Positions 1 to 5,762 of a DNA stretch of 8,264 bases are shown piece after piece. The position numbers and the translations under genes were made by a program. This DNA comes from Planctomycetota bacterium (GTDB taxonomy: Bacteria > Planctomycetota > SBBH01 > JAHFOU01): assembly GCA_023261525.1 (NCBI GenBank), contig JAHFOU010000093.1, forward strand, positions 1 through 8,264. The letters are read 5' to 3'. Numbering within the stretch: position 1 is the stretch's first letter; each line of letters begins with the position of its first letter. The notes beneath the pieces are model-generated. The model had not been told where the DNA came from, ran no database searches, and worked only from the letters and a program-made list of their open reading frames with translations.

Positions 1-939
1 CGAGATGTTCTCGGCGATGCTCACAGCGTCCGACTCCTCGAAGCTGGCATCCACCCGGCTCGTGAAGGCGTACTGCCGCACCCGCGCGAAGATGTTCTTG
101 TCGCGCTCCAGACTCATCTGCCGGTGCACCCCGACGATGAGGTTCTTCCGCAAGGTCAGGATCGCGAAGGTCAGGTCCGTGAAGGGGTTCCCCCCGATCG
201 TGGCCGCGAGGTTCGAGGGGATGATGGGCACGCGGGTGACGGGGATCCCCGCGTAGGTCGCCTGGGTATCCGCCAGCAGGAACCGGTCCCCCGCCGGCGT
301 CGGGCGCTGCCCCAGGATCTTCTTGTAGGCGTGCTCGAACTTGGGGCTCACGTAGTACCTCAGGTCCATGAAGTCCCGGAGATACTTCTCGGGCATGAGA
401 TCCAGAAGCTCGCCCAGGACGTCCACGGTGACCCCGTTGCCCTGCTGGTCGAAGGGGTGCCCACCGGTGTTGGCGAGCTTGCGCCATCCGTCGGTCAGGG
501 CCAGGTAGGGGTCGGTCGAGGTCCTGTCCCCCATGATGTAGAGCTCCTCGTGGTCCATCGCGACCTGGGTGGCGAAGAGCTTGATGATGGAGTCCTCGAG
601 ATTGTCCCCCTCGATGTTGTCCTCGAAGACGTCGTACGTGATCTCGAAGGGGGTGATGATCTCGGCCGTATCGAGCACGGTCTTCGAGAAGGTGGGCTTC
701 TTGCGCACGCCCGGATCGACTCCCTCGGAGGCCGGGACGCTGACCCGCTGTCCGATCCCGATCTTGTTGATGTCCCGCTTGCGTGACATCATCGGGATGA
801 AGCGGGCGTCCTTGGCCATGACCGAGAGGTCCTGGAGGTACGTGATGAACTTCTCCGACTGCTCGGGCTTGAGGTCACCCCCGCCCGCGATCAGGTCGGC
901 GGTCTCCAAGGCCTTCTGCAAAAGCTCCTGCTGGTTCAT
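1..939 (-). CDS. Phage major capsid protein (HK97-fold type), 3' end cut by window edge
   Basis: Open on the minus strand from ATG at 939 to the left edge without a stop, giving 313 residues. An ideal Shine-Dalgarno AAAGGAGG (minus strand of 945-952) lies 5 nt before the ATG. The product would be the main shell subunit of the phage head. Visible family-type features are an N-terminal helical stretch (residues 1-45), the segment ITPFEITYDVFEDNIEGDNL (about 95-114), then LFATQVAMDHEELYIMGD (about 121-138) and a DGWRKLA loop. Near the end comes ERDKNIFARVRQYAFTSRVD, typical of the C-terminal part of these capsid proteins. Usual length is about 310-350 aa, so little is missing. There is no long N-terminal delta-type scaffold region, so scaffolding is probably supplied in trans by the upstream protease/scaffold gene 25 bp away. 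Recognition is from sequence pattern and gene position, not a database search. Confidence 0.85.
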   Translation of the reverse strand, partial: MNQQELLQKALETADLIAGGGDLKPEQSEKFITYLQDLSVMAKDARFIPMMSRKRDINKIGIGQRVSVPASEGVDPGVRKKPTFSKTVLDTAEIITPFEITYDVFEDNIEGDNLEDSIIKLFATQVAMDHEELYIMGDRTSTDPYLALTDGWRKLANTGGHPFDQQGNGVTVDVLGELLDLMPEKYLRDFMDLRYYVSPKFEHAYKKILGQRPTPAGDRFLLADTQATYAGIPVTRVPIIPSNLAATIGGNPFTDLTFAILTLRKNLIVGVHRQMSLERDKNIFARVRQYAFTSRVDASFEESDAVSIAENIS

Positions 940-964
940 CGCATCCTCCTTTGGATTTCTTGGG

Positions 965-1492
965 TTAGATCGCGCCCTTCCAGATCGATCCCTTCTTCCC
1001 CTCCCCCGGCAGGGGCTCCTGCCCCTCCAGGGAACTCCTCTGCCCCGGCTGCTTCTCCAGGGCCTCCAGCCGCTTGGAGAGGCCCGCCACCACCTCGGGG
1101 AGAGAAGCCCCCTTGGCGGGCGCCGCCCCCTCCGCCAGGCCCAGGGCACCGGAGAGCCGCTTCAGGCCCTCCTCGAGGCCGGTCAGTTTCTTCTCCAGCT
1201 CCCCGGAGGGAACCGACGACGGCACAGGCGCCTCGGGAGGGCCCGGGGCCTTGCCCCCCTCGGCCGCCTTCACGAGGGTCTGCAGTTCGCCCAGGAGCCC
1301 CTTCAGGCGCTCCAGCGGGAGGACCCCGGCCGCATCCTTGCGCAGTTCCTGAACCGGGGCCGCAGGCAGCGCGCCACCCTTGCCGTTGTCTGAAGCCCCG
1401 TTCTTGCCGGCCTCCGGCGCCTTCCCTCCTCCCACCACCTCGCCCGTGGCCTCCAGCAGGACTACTTCCGCGTCCGAGCCATGCTTCTCCAT
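965..1492 (-). CDS. Probable nested, in-frame scaffold protein (internal start within the protease gene)
   Basis: ATG at 1492-1490 is codon 190 of the protease frame (offset 567 = 189 codons). It is preceded by AGGGAGG (minus strand of 1500-1506) with a 7-nt spacer, as good as any ribosome-binding site in the window. Translation from here gives a 175-aa protein identical to the protease C-terminus but without the catalytic domain. It begins MEKHGSDAEVVLLEA and contains the helix-prone stretches around GELEKKLTGLEEGLKRLSG and VVAGLSKRLEALEKQ. In lambda, gene C (protease) contains the nested in-frame scaffold gene Nu3, and the arrangement here is the same. The product would be made in excess over the protease, fill the prohead and be degraded on maturation. 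The start and its SD are seen; use of the site and its function are inferred. Confidence 0.5.
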   Translation of the reverse strand: MEKHGSDAEVVLLEATGEVVGGGKAPEAGKNGASDNGKGGALPAAPVQELRKDAAGVLPLERLKGLLGELQTLVKAAEGGKAPGPPEAPVPSSVPSGELEKKLTGLEEGLKRLSGALGLAEGAAPAKGASLPEVVAGLSKRLEALEKQPGQRSSLEGQEPLPGEGKKGSIWKGAI

Positions 1493-2059
1493 CGCCGTTC
1501 CTCCCTGGGGCCGAAGCCCCTTGCCCGCGCCCGCGGGCGGCATTTCCTCGATCGCACCACCGCCTGCCTCGTAGTCGGCCAGGGCCTTCTCCACGTGCCA
1601 GCCGATGGCCTTGGCCTTGGGGTTGGCTGGCACCGACACCAGCGACACCTCCAGCAGGTGCATCTTCAGGATCATCCGGGCGAAGCGCTGGAGCTCCGGG
1701 AGCCACTGCTTCCTCGCCTCCAGGATCCGGCCCCTCACCGAGAACTTGTTCAGCACCCCCTCCTTGATCCGCTGCCAGACCTCGGGCACGGTCTTGGAAA
1801 CAAGAATCCTGAGGAAGAGCCCCCCCTCCCGGGCCTCGGACTCCAGGGTCTTGCCAATGGCCTGGTCGCTGTCGTGGTTCAGGAGGACGGTGGAGTTCTC
1901 CAGGAGGTCCTTGGAGGAGGCCTCGATGGCCTCGGGGGTGATCACGTCCTCCTGCAGATCGAAGTCGCTGGTGGCCGCGAAGCCCTCGACGATCCAACGG
2001 CCTCCTTCGTCGATGGCCTTGGTCAGCTCCAACTCGCAGACGAACGGGATGGGCTTCAC
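965..2059 (-). CDS. HK97-family prohead protease with C-terminal scaffold-like extension
   Basis: 364 aa. The GTG start (2059-2057) overlaps the TGA of the upstream methyltransferase as GTGA, and AAAGGAG lies about 6 nt upstream, which fixes the start. Residues 1-155 are a prohead serine protease domain (S78/U35 type) that cleaves scaffold and capsid proteins inside the prohead. Candidate catalytic residues are His62 in LLNHD, Ser107 in NKFSVRG and an acidic third member, possibly Glu137 in LLEVSLVSVPANP. That last segment is a family hallmark. Residues 160-364 are rich in Ala, Gly, Pro and charged residues and of low complexity, with two helix-prone stretches (about 269-296 and 305-326) that could form coiled coils. 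This is what a scaffold domain fused to the protease looks like. The gene sits directly before the capsid gene. An internal start at residue 190 is described separately. The domain call is firm; the scaffold role is inferred. Confidence 0.88.
   Translation of the reverse strand: MKPIPFVCELELTKAIDEGGRWIVEGFAATSDFDLQEDVITPEAIEASSKDLLENSTVLLNHDSDQAIGKTLESEAREGGLFLRILVSKTVPEVWQRIKEGVLNKFSVRGRILEARKQWLPELQRFARMILKMHLLEVSLVSVPANPKAKAIGWHVEKALADYEAGGGAIEEMPPAGAGKGLRPQGGTAMEKHGSDAEVVLLEATGEVVGGGKAPEAGKNGASDNGKGGALPAAPVQELRKDAAGVLPLERLKGLLGELQTLVKAAEGGKAPGPPEAPVPSSVPSGELEKKLTGLEEGLKRLSGALGLAEGAAPAKGASLPEVVAGLSKRLEALEKQPGQRSSLEGQEPLPGEGKKGSIWKGAI
1500..1506 (-). promoter_or_regulatory. Internal ribosome-binding site for the nested scaffold start
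   Basis: The minus strand reads CAGGGAGGAACGGCGATGG here: a 7-base purine-rich Shine-Dalgarno core (AGGGAGG), 7 nt, then an in-frame ATG. It lies at the junction between protease domain and low-complexity tail, where an internal scaffold start would be expected. Chance occurrence within Gly-Gly codons (GGA GGA) is possible. Confidence 0.5.
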
Positions 2060-4737
2060 GCGGCGGCTCCTTTCAATTTGTTCTCGCTGCCGGCGGGATC
2101 CGGCTCCCTCGGCTCTGCTGGCTCTCCCTGTTTTCCCGACTCATCCAGATCCTCTATCTCGTGGGGCTCGACGAACTCCAGCTCTTCTGACTTCTTGAGG
2201 TCAAAGGACGCGACGAAGAGGCGGTTCCGCTTGGCCCAGATTCCCGTGTGCCTAGCCTCCTGGATCTTCAGCCTGAAGGGGTGGCCCACCTTGGAGAGTG
2301 CCCTCCGGGCCCGGGCCGAGTCGGTGTAGGCGATCACGAAGTCTCCCTTGAGTTTCCGAACGCCATCGGCGATGTCCTCGGGGGAGATTTCATCGCCCAG
2401 GTCACCCCACTCCTTGATGTAGGGCGGATCGATGAAGAAGAGGGTGTCCGCGCTGTCGCAGCGCGCCAGGGTCTTCTTCCAGTCCTGGGTGACCAGGCGT
2501 ACGCCCTTGAGGCGTTCCTGGAAACGCCAGAGGTCCTCCAGGCCGTAGGTATTGCCGTCGTGCAGGGTCGAGTACCCGGAGAGATTGGGACGGCCTCCCC
2601 AGCTGCAGGCGCGGCCATAGACGAGCTTCCAGAAGCGCTCCGAATCCGAGCGGGGCTTCGATTCACGGACCTTCTTGAAGCCAGCCCGGGAGACCTTCCA
2701 GGGGAAGCGCTTCAGGGTCGCGAACGAGGCCTTGTCCAGACGCTGGATGTAGCGATGGGCGAAGATCACATTGGGGTCGGCATCGCCCAGGATCTCTTCG
2801 CCCACGCGATCCTTGGCATAGAGAACGGCGGCGCTGCCCGCGAAGGTCTCGACGTAGCGGCCGTGCTCCGGGAAGCGCTCGGCCAGCCGCTTGGCGTACT
2901 TGGCCGAGCCGCCCCACTGATTGAAGGGGACGAGCTTGCGCTTCTCGAAGTCCTCCCCATCAGCACCTTCGCCCTTCGCCACCGCATCGAGGGAGACCTC
3001 GCCGGCCTTCAGAGCGGCCACCAGGGCATCCCGGCGCTTCAGGCGCTCCGCCTCGCCGAGGAACTCCCAGTAGCGCAGGTCCGGAGGCACCACGGCGCGA
3101 ACCGCCAGGGGCAGGGCCGAGAAGGCCACCGGCGGCACCCAGCCATCAGACACGGCCAGGTCCGAGAGGACGTAGGGGATCTGCTCTTCCGGCTTGGCCA
3201 GGAGCCAGATCTCGTCGCGGCCCTCCTGAACAGGGAGCCTGCGGAAGCTGAGGCGTCCCATCAGGCCGCCCGTCTCCCGGGCTGAAGCCAGGAAGTACTC
3301 GTGGAATCCTTCGCGCTGGGCGCCGTATTCGATCAGGCCCTGGTCGACGATGCGGAAGACCCCGGGGAAGTTGGGGGTGGCCCCGGGCGCGGGGAGTTGG
3401 TCCTCCTCGGGTGCATCTACCACACCCTCAAAGTCCAGCCACTCCAAGCCGTGGGGGTCCTTGGGCAGGGCCACGATCTCGACGGGTCGAGCCTCCCCAT
3501 TCTGCCCACCCATCACGAAGGCCCCGCTCTCCCAGGCTATCCGGGAAGGGGTGGTCGCCTGGGCGGCTTCCTCCAGCGTGGTGACCGGAGACGCCAGGCC
3601 CTCGGGAGGTGCCGTGGCCAGGGTCCAGCCGATCAGGGACTCCCGGCCGGGGGCCTCGTAGCGCAGGTCCGCGTGGTAGGAGCGCCCTCGGAAGTGCTCC
3701 TGGACCACGTAGCGGTGCGGGACAGCCTCCTGGGACAGGTCCAGGAAGGGCTCCTCGCCTAGGTGCTGGGCCTTGGCCACGTAGAGATTCTGGTGCTGCT
3801 CGGCGTCCCGGGACCCGAAGCCGCTGGGCTGGACATAGGTCACCTGGTAGCGCTTCACCGCGCCCTTGTGCCGGCCAAGCTCCCGGGCGTAGGGGACGAC
3901 CTCGCTGGCGCTGGTCGAGACGAAGACGTGGCCGGAGCCCTTGCAGAGCTTCTCCAAAAGCGCCGGGATATGCTCGGGCGTGAGGTTCTCCTCGTGCCAG
4001 GCCTTCTGGGCGAGGATGGAGTTCATGATGCGGTAGGTCTGGAAGTAGTGCAGGATCCCCTTGTCGCGCTTGAAGTAGGGCGGATCGAAGTAGACGAGGT
4101 CGGCCTTGGGAAAGCTCGCCTGCCGGGCGTCCTCGTGGGTGACCTTGCCCTTGCCGCCGACCTCGGCGACGAGACCGTTGATCTCCTTGGCCGCGCCGGC
4201 GAGGAGTTTGCGGACGGCCGGGACGGTTTCATATTTTCGGGTGGAGTAGCCGCTCCCCGACTCGGCGTACATCCGCTGCAGGAGGGTCGAGAGAACGGCC
4301 TTGGCCGCCCAGCACTTGGGCCCCTGAAACTCCCGGACCTCCTTGGCCAGGCCGTCCAGGTAGCGCCGGACCGCCTTGGGCCGGGGGTACATCCCCTCCC
4401 ACTCGGTCGTCAGCCAGCCGTCCTTCGCGGGGGCCTCGAGGAGCTTCTGGAGGTCGTCCTCCGACAGGACAGCCCCTTCGAAAACCCCCTTGGAGTACCA
4501 GTAGGGCACCAGGGAGAGGTCGTTGGCGACGACCCGCATGCCGCGCCGGGCCGCCTCGATGGGCACCGCCGAGCATCCGCACATCGGGTCATAGAGGGTC
4601 TTGGCCCCCTTCGGGAACTTGTCGACGATGTACTTGGCCAGCCGGCGCTTGTTGCCGATGTAGTTGGCCTTATCGAGGCCGGGTCCTGCCAGGTCTCCGG
4701 CATCGGCCAACCCACACGTGGCATCCGATTCCAGCAC
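2056..4737 (-). CDS. Fused bifunctional D12-class DNA adenine methyltransferase with central LigD 3'-phosphoesterase-like domain
   Basis: About 893 aa from GTG at 4737. GGGGG lies 5 nt upstream, and the frame stays open to 4917 but upstream residues look noncoding. (1) Residues about 25-325 form a methyltransferase: YIGNKRRL (26-33) as the AdoMet-site entry motif, DPMCGCSAVPIE (50-61) as motif I, ND at 72-73, and catalytic DPPY at 218-221. (2) Residues about 340-505 resemble the LigD phosphoesterase: YVVQEH (His348), YHADLR (His355, Asp357, Arg359), PHGLEWLDFEG with His429, and a closing GLMGRLSFRRLP. (3) Residues about 600-848 are a D12 methyltransferase: FNQWGGSAKYAKRL (605-618), ETFAGSAAVL (630-639), GDADPN (651-656), DPPY (770-773). 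An acidic tail (849-893) ends the protein. Single-domain D12 enzymes are about 260-300 aa, so this is a genuine fusion. N6-adenine methylation of phage DNA, probably against host restriction, is the likely role. No restriction endonuclease is nearby. The function of the middle domain in this setting is unknown. The gene is coupled to the protease by GTGA. Confidence 0.85.
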   Translation of the reverse strand: MLESDATCGLADAGDLAGPGLDKANYIGNKRRLAKYIVDKFPKGAKTLYDPMCGCSAVPIEAARRGMRVVANDLSLVPYWYSKGVFEGAVLSEDDLQKLLEAPAKDGWLTTEWEGMYPRPKAVRRYLDGLAKEVREFQGPKCWAAKAVLSTLLQRMYAESGSGYSTRKYETVPAVRKLLAGAAKEINGLVAEVGGKGKVTHEDARQASFPKADLVYFDPPYFKRDKGILHYFQTYRIMNSILAQKAWHEENLTPEHIPALLEKLCKGSGHVFVSTSASEVVPYARELGRHKGAVKRYQVTYVQPSGFGSRDAEQHQNLYVAKAQHLGEEPFLDLSQEAVPHRYVVQEHFRGRSYHADLRYEAPGRESLIGWTLATAPPEGLASPVTTLEEAAQATTPSRIAWESGAFVMGGQNGEARPVEIVALPKDPHGLEWLDFEGVVDAPEEDQLPAPGATPNFPGVFRIVDQGLIEYGAQREGFHEYFLASARETGGLMGRLSFRRLPVQEGRDEIWLLAKPEEQIPYVLSDLAVSDGWVPPVAFSALPLAVRAVVPPDLRYWEFLGEAERLKRRDALVAALKAGEVSLDAVAKGEGADGEDFEKRKLVPFNQWGGSAKYAKRLAERFPEHGRYVETFAGSAAVLYAKDRVGEEILGDADPNVIFAHRYIQRLDKASFATLKRFPWKVSRAGFKKVRESKPRSDSERFWKLVYGRACSWGGRPNLSGYSTLHDGNTYGLEDLWRFQERLKGVRLVTQDWKKTLARCDSADTLFFIDPPYIKEWGDLGDEISPEDIADGVRKLKGDFVIAYTDSARARRALSKVGHPFRLKIQEARHTGIWAKRNRLFVASFDLKKSEELEFVEPHEIEDLDESGKQGEPAEPREPDPAGSENKLKGAAA

Positions 4738-4742
4738 GTCCA

Positions 4743-4768
4743 CCCCCGGGCGGGGGCGGAATGCCCCC
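4743..4768 (-). promoter_or_regulatory. Mutually exclusive GC hairpins in the methyltransferase leader
   Basis: On the minus-strand transcript, GGGGGC (4768-4763) can pair with GCCCCC (4757-4752) across the loop AUUCC. Alternatively CCCCC (4756-4752) can pair with GGGGG (4747-4743) across the loop GCCC. Both need the 4752-4756 bases. The second stem covers the only Shine-Dalgarno-like run before the GTG at 4737. The leader could thus switch between an open and a closed ribosome-binding site. The pairing is plain in the sequence; a regulatory role is inferred. Confidence 0.35.
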
Positions 4769-4777
4769 TTCCTGCCC

Positions 4778-4810
4778 GTACAAAGGCCGGGGGGAGGCGG
4801 AAACGGGGAC
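4778..4810 (-). repeat. Bipartite motif GTCCCC-N20-TTTGTAC, copy A (upstream of methyltransferase gene)
   Basis: On the minus strand GTCCCC (4810-4805) is followed after exactly 20 nt by TTTGTAC (4784-4778), with GGCC immediately before TTTGTAC and a G-rich run after it. The same two blocks with the same spacing occur at 8190-8222 before the portal gene. Possible roles are a phage-specific promoter, a protein-binding site or a remnant of duplicated leader DNA. It lies 40 nt before the chosen GTG start. Confidence 0.5.
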
Positions 4811-4814
4811 AGGA

Positions 4815-4827
4815 CTTTTTGAAAAAG
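4815..4827. repeat. Short odd palindrome CTTTTTGAAAAAG
   Basis: Perfect 6-bp arms around a single G, AT-rich in an otherwise GC-rich region. The one-base centre makes it a better candidate for a protein-binding site or easily melted DNA than for an RNA hairpin. No function can be assigned. Confidence 0.3.
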
Positions 4828-4851
4828 CGGCTCAGGCGCTCCGCGACACAA

Positions 4852-4878
4852 AGCATACAATCCGCCCGTCCCTGGCAA
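4852..4878 (-). promoter_or_regulatory. Weak sigma70-like promoter candidate for the methyltransferase unit
   Basis: On the minus strand TTGCCA (4878-4873) matches 5 of 6 bases of the -35 consensus, and TATGCT (4857-4852) matches 4 of 6 of the -10, but the spacer is 15 bp, shorter than usual. It would give a leader of about 110 nt containing the bipartite motif and hairpins. Weak call. Confidence 0.2.
4856..4861 (+). promoter_or_regulatory. Possible -10 element TACAAT for the lipoprotein gene
   Basis: TACAAT on the plus strand lies 26 nt before the lipoprotein ATG, in the least GC-rich part of the intergenic region. No matching -35 is seen at 16-18 bp; the nearest TTGAAA (4819-4824) is 31 bp away. 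If used, an activator would probably be needed. Confidence 0.2.
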
Positions 4879-4887
4879 GAGGATGCA

Positions 4888-5709
4888 ATGAAGCGACTCG
4901 GACATGTTCTTGGACATGTTCTTTTGCTGATGCCCCTCCTCACGTTTGTGTGCGGATGTGTCAGATTAGGGCATGAATACCTCGATGTCGGCGAGGTCCC
5001 CGTGCCAGGGCATTTGCCACGGGCTTATGAGTCCCTCCTGCACGACCCGAGGCTGATGGCGCGGGGGAGGATCCACCCGGGGACCGATGGGCCCGTCTCA
5101 CCGGATGGCTGGAGGTTGCTGGATGTTGCCTACCTGACGGATTCTGCGACGTGGGTACTGGTCGAGCAGAAGGAGGAGTGCACGGCGCGGATTCTCTTCG
5201 TGAAGGGCGCACAGGGAGGCTTCCGCATCCAGCAGGCATTCGGATCGAACGACCACATTCCCTTGCGTCCGGGACCGTTCGAGTGGGAATCGGCGGACCG
5301 ATCGGAGCAGGCACACGTCCTTCCCACGGATTGGGATTTCGACGGGCACACCGACATCGCGTTGCAGTGCGGGTGGGGAGCCACCGGAAATCTGATGTAC
5401 GACCTCTGGGTTCGACGAGGAGGCCGCTGGCGGTACTTACCGGCATTCCGGGACGTCACAAGTCCGCGTCGCGATCCGGAGCGCCGCGTCATCCTTGGGT
5501 TCTCGAGTGGCGGCATGGCATCGTGTATCCATACCGAGACCGAGCACGGTTGGACCAACGGGAACCTCGTTCTGCTGTGGGAACAGGATCAGGATTGGGA
5601 CATGGATCGCCGGATGTTTCACCGCGTGGAACGTCGCCTCGTCGATGGGGCGATGGCGGTCAAACGCGACGAATGGCTGATGCCTGCAGAGGGAGGTTGG
5701 GAGGAATGA
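4888..5709 (+). CDS. Predicted lipoprotein, XAC2610-like (lysozyme-inhibitor/immunity type), probable phage moron
   Basis: 273 aa. The start is ATG at 4888 with AAGAGG 5 nt upstream. The frame is open further upstream, but only as antisense of the methyltransferase. Residues 1-23 are a signal peptide: basic MKR, a hydrophobic core, then VCGC with the predicted lipidated Cys24. The mature part has TDWDFDGHTDIAL (147-159), a DxDxDGxxD calcium-binding motif. Next come GNLMYDLWVRRGGRWRYLPAF (167-187) and WTNGNLVLLW (222-231), which match the order 'D.NFDGY.D..., Y.LW, G.L.L' recalled for XAC2610-family proteins. In Xanthomonas citri, XAC2610 is a periplasmic inhibitor protecting cells from the type IV-secreted lysozyme XAC2609. 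It is the only plus-strand gene here, placed between minus-strand head genes, and looks lower in G+C. A role in lysogenic conversion or superinfection exclusion is an inference. It could instead be a generic VCBS/FG-GAP-like lipoprotein. No terminator is visible after it. Confidence 0.8.
   Translation: MKRLGHVLGHVLLLMPLLTFVCGCVRLGHEYLDVGEVPVPGHLPRAYESLLHDPRLMARGRIHPGTDGPVSPDGWRLLDVAYLTDSATWVLVEQKEECTARILFVKGAQGGFRIQQAFGSNDHIPLRPGPFEWESADRSEQAHVLPTDWDFDGHTDIALQCGWGATGNLMYDLWVRRGGRWRYLPAFRDVTSPRRDPERRVILGFSSGGMASCIHTETEHGWTNGNLVLLWEQDQDWDMDRRMFHRVERRLVDGAMAVKRDEWLMPAEGGWEE
4900..4923. repeat. Two exact tandem copies of GGACATGTTCTT
   Basis: A perfect 12-bp unit is repeated twice just inside the lipoprotein gene, encoding Gly-His-Val-Leu twice in the signal peptide. 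Each unit contains the palindrome ACATGT, so the pair also has the form of two operator half-sites about one helical turn apart. It may be a simple slippage duplication. Confidence 0.6.
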
Positions 5710-5762
5710 ATGCCATAAGCCAGGTGTCTTGCCGAGCGCGCAAAGCGAGTCTTCGTAACAGT

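Larger units (their letters stand above)
4738..4887. other. Divergent intergenic region between methyltransferase and lipoprotein genes
   Basis: 150 bp between the two divergent starts. It contains two competing GC-rich hairpins next to the methyltransferase start, one copy of a bipartite repeat shared with the portal upstream region, an odd palindrome CTTTTTGAAAAAG (4815-4827), and weak promoter-like hexamers. It stays open in the methyltransferase frame, but that translation is Pro/Gly/Cys-rich and unlike the domain that follows, so it is treated as noncoding. Confidence 0.6.

Noticed and set aside
569..1393. 274-aa plus-strand open frame
   Set aside because: Antisense to the capsid and protease genes, with arginine/serine/leucine-rich translation, no Shine-Dalgarno and no recognisable domain.
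936..1997. 353-aa minus-strand open frame overlapping protease and capsid start in another frame
   Set aside because: Its translation is almost entirely Gly, Arg, Pro and Ala. It overlaps a gene with recognised protease motifs and crosses the capsid ribosome-binding site. It is open because of high G+C.
2248..3285. 345-aa plus-strand open frame
   Set aside because: Antisense to the second methyltransferase and phosphoesterase domains, whose motifs lie on the minus strand; a GC-driven shadow.
3763..4887. N-terminal extension of the lipoprotein frame by 375 codons
   Set aside because: This stretch is antisense to the methyltransferase. The real start at 4888 has a good ribosome-binding site and is followed at once by a signal peptide.
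4873..4887. Sigma54-like promoter TGGCAAGAGGATGCA
   Set aside because: The spacing between the GG and GC dinucleotides is 9 nt rather than the required 10, and it overlaps the lipoprotein ribosome-binding site.
4738..4917. N-terminal extension of the methyltransferase to ATG at 4917 (60 more residues)
   Set aside because: The extra residues are Pro/Gly/Cys-rich without family character, overlap the lipoprotein start and the repeat motif, and the ATG has no Shine-Dalgarno. The GTG at 4737 is preferred but not proven.
5710..5762. Terminator between the convergent lipoprotein and minor head genes
   Set aside because: Only a 4-bp TTGC/GCAA stem is present and there is no T-run on either strand.
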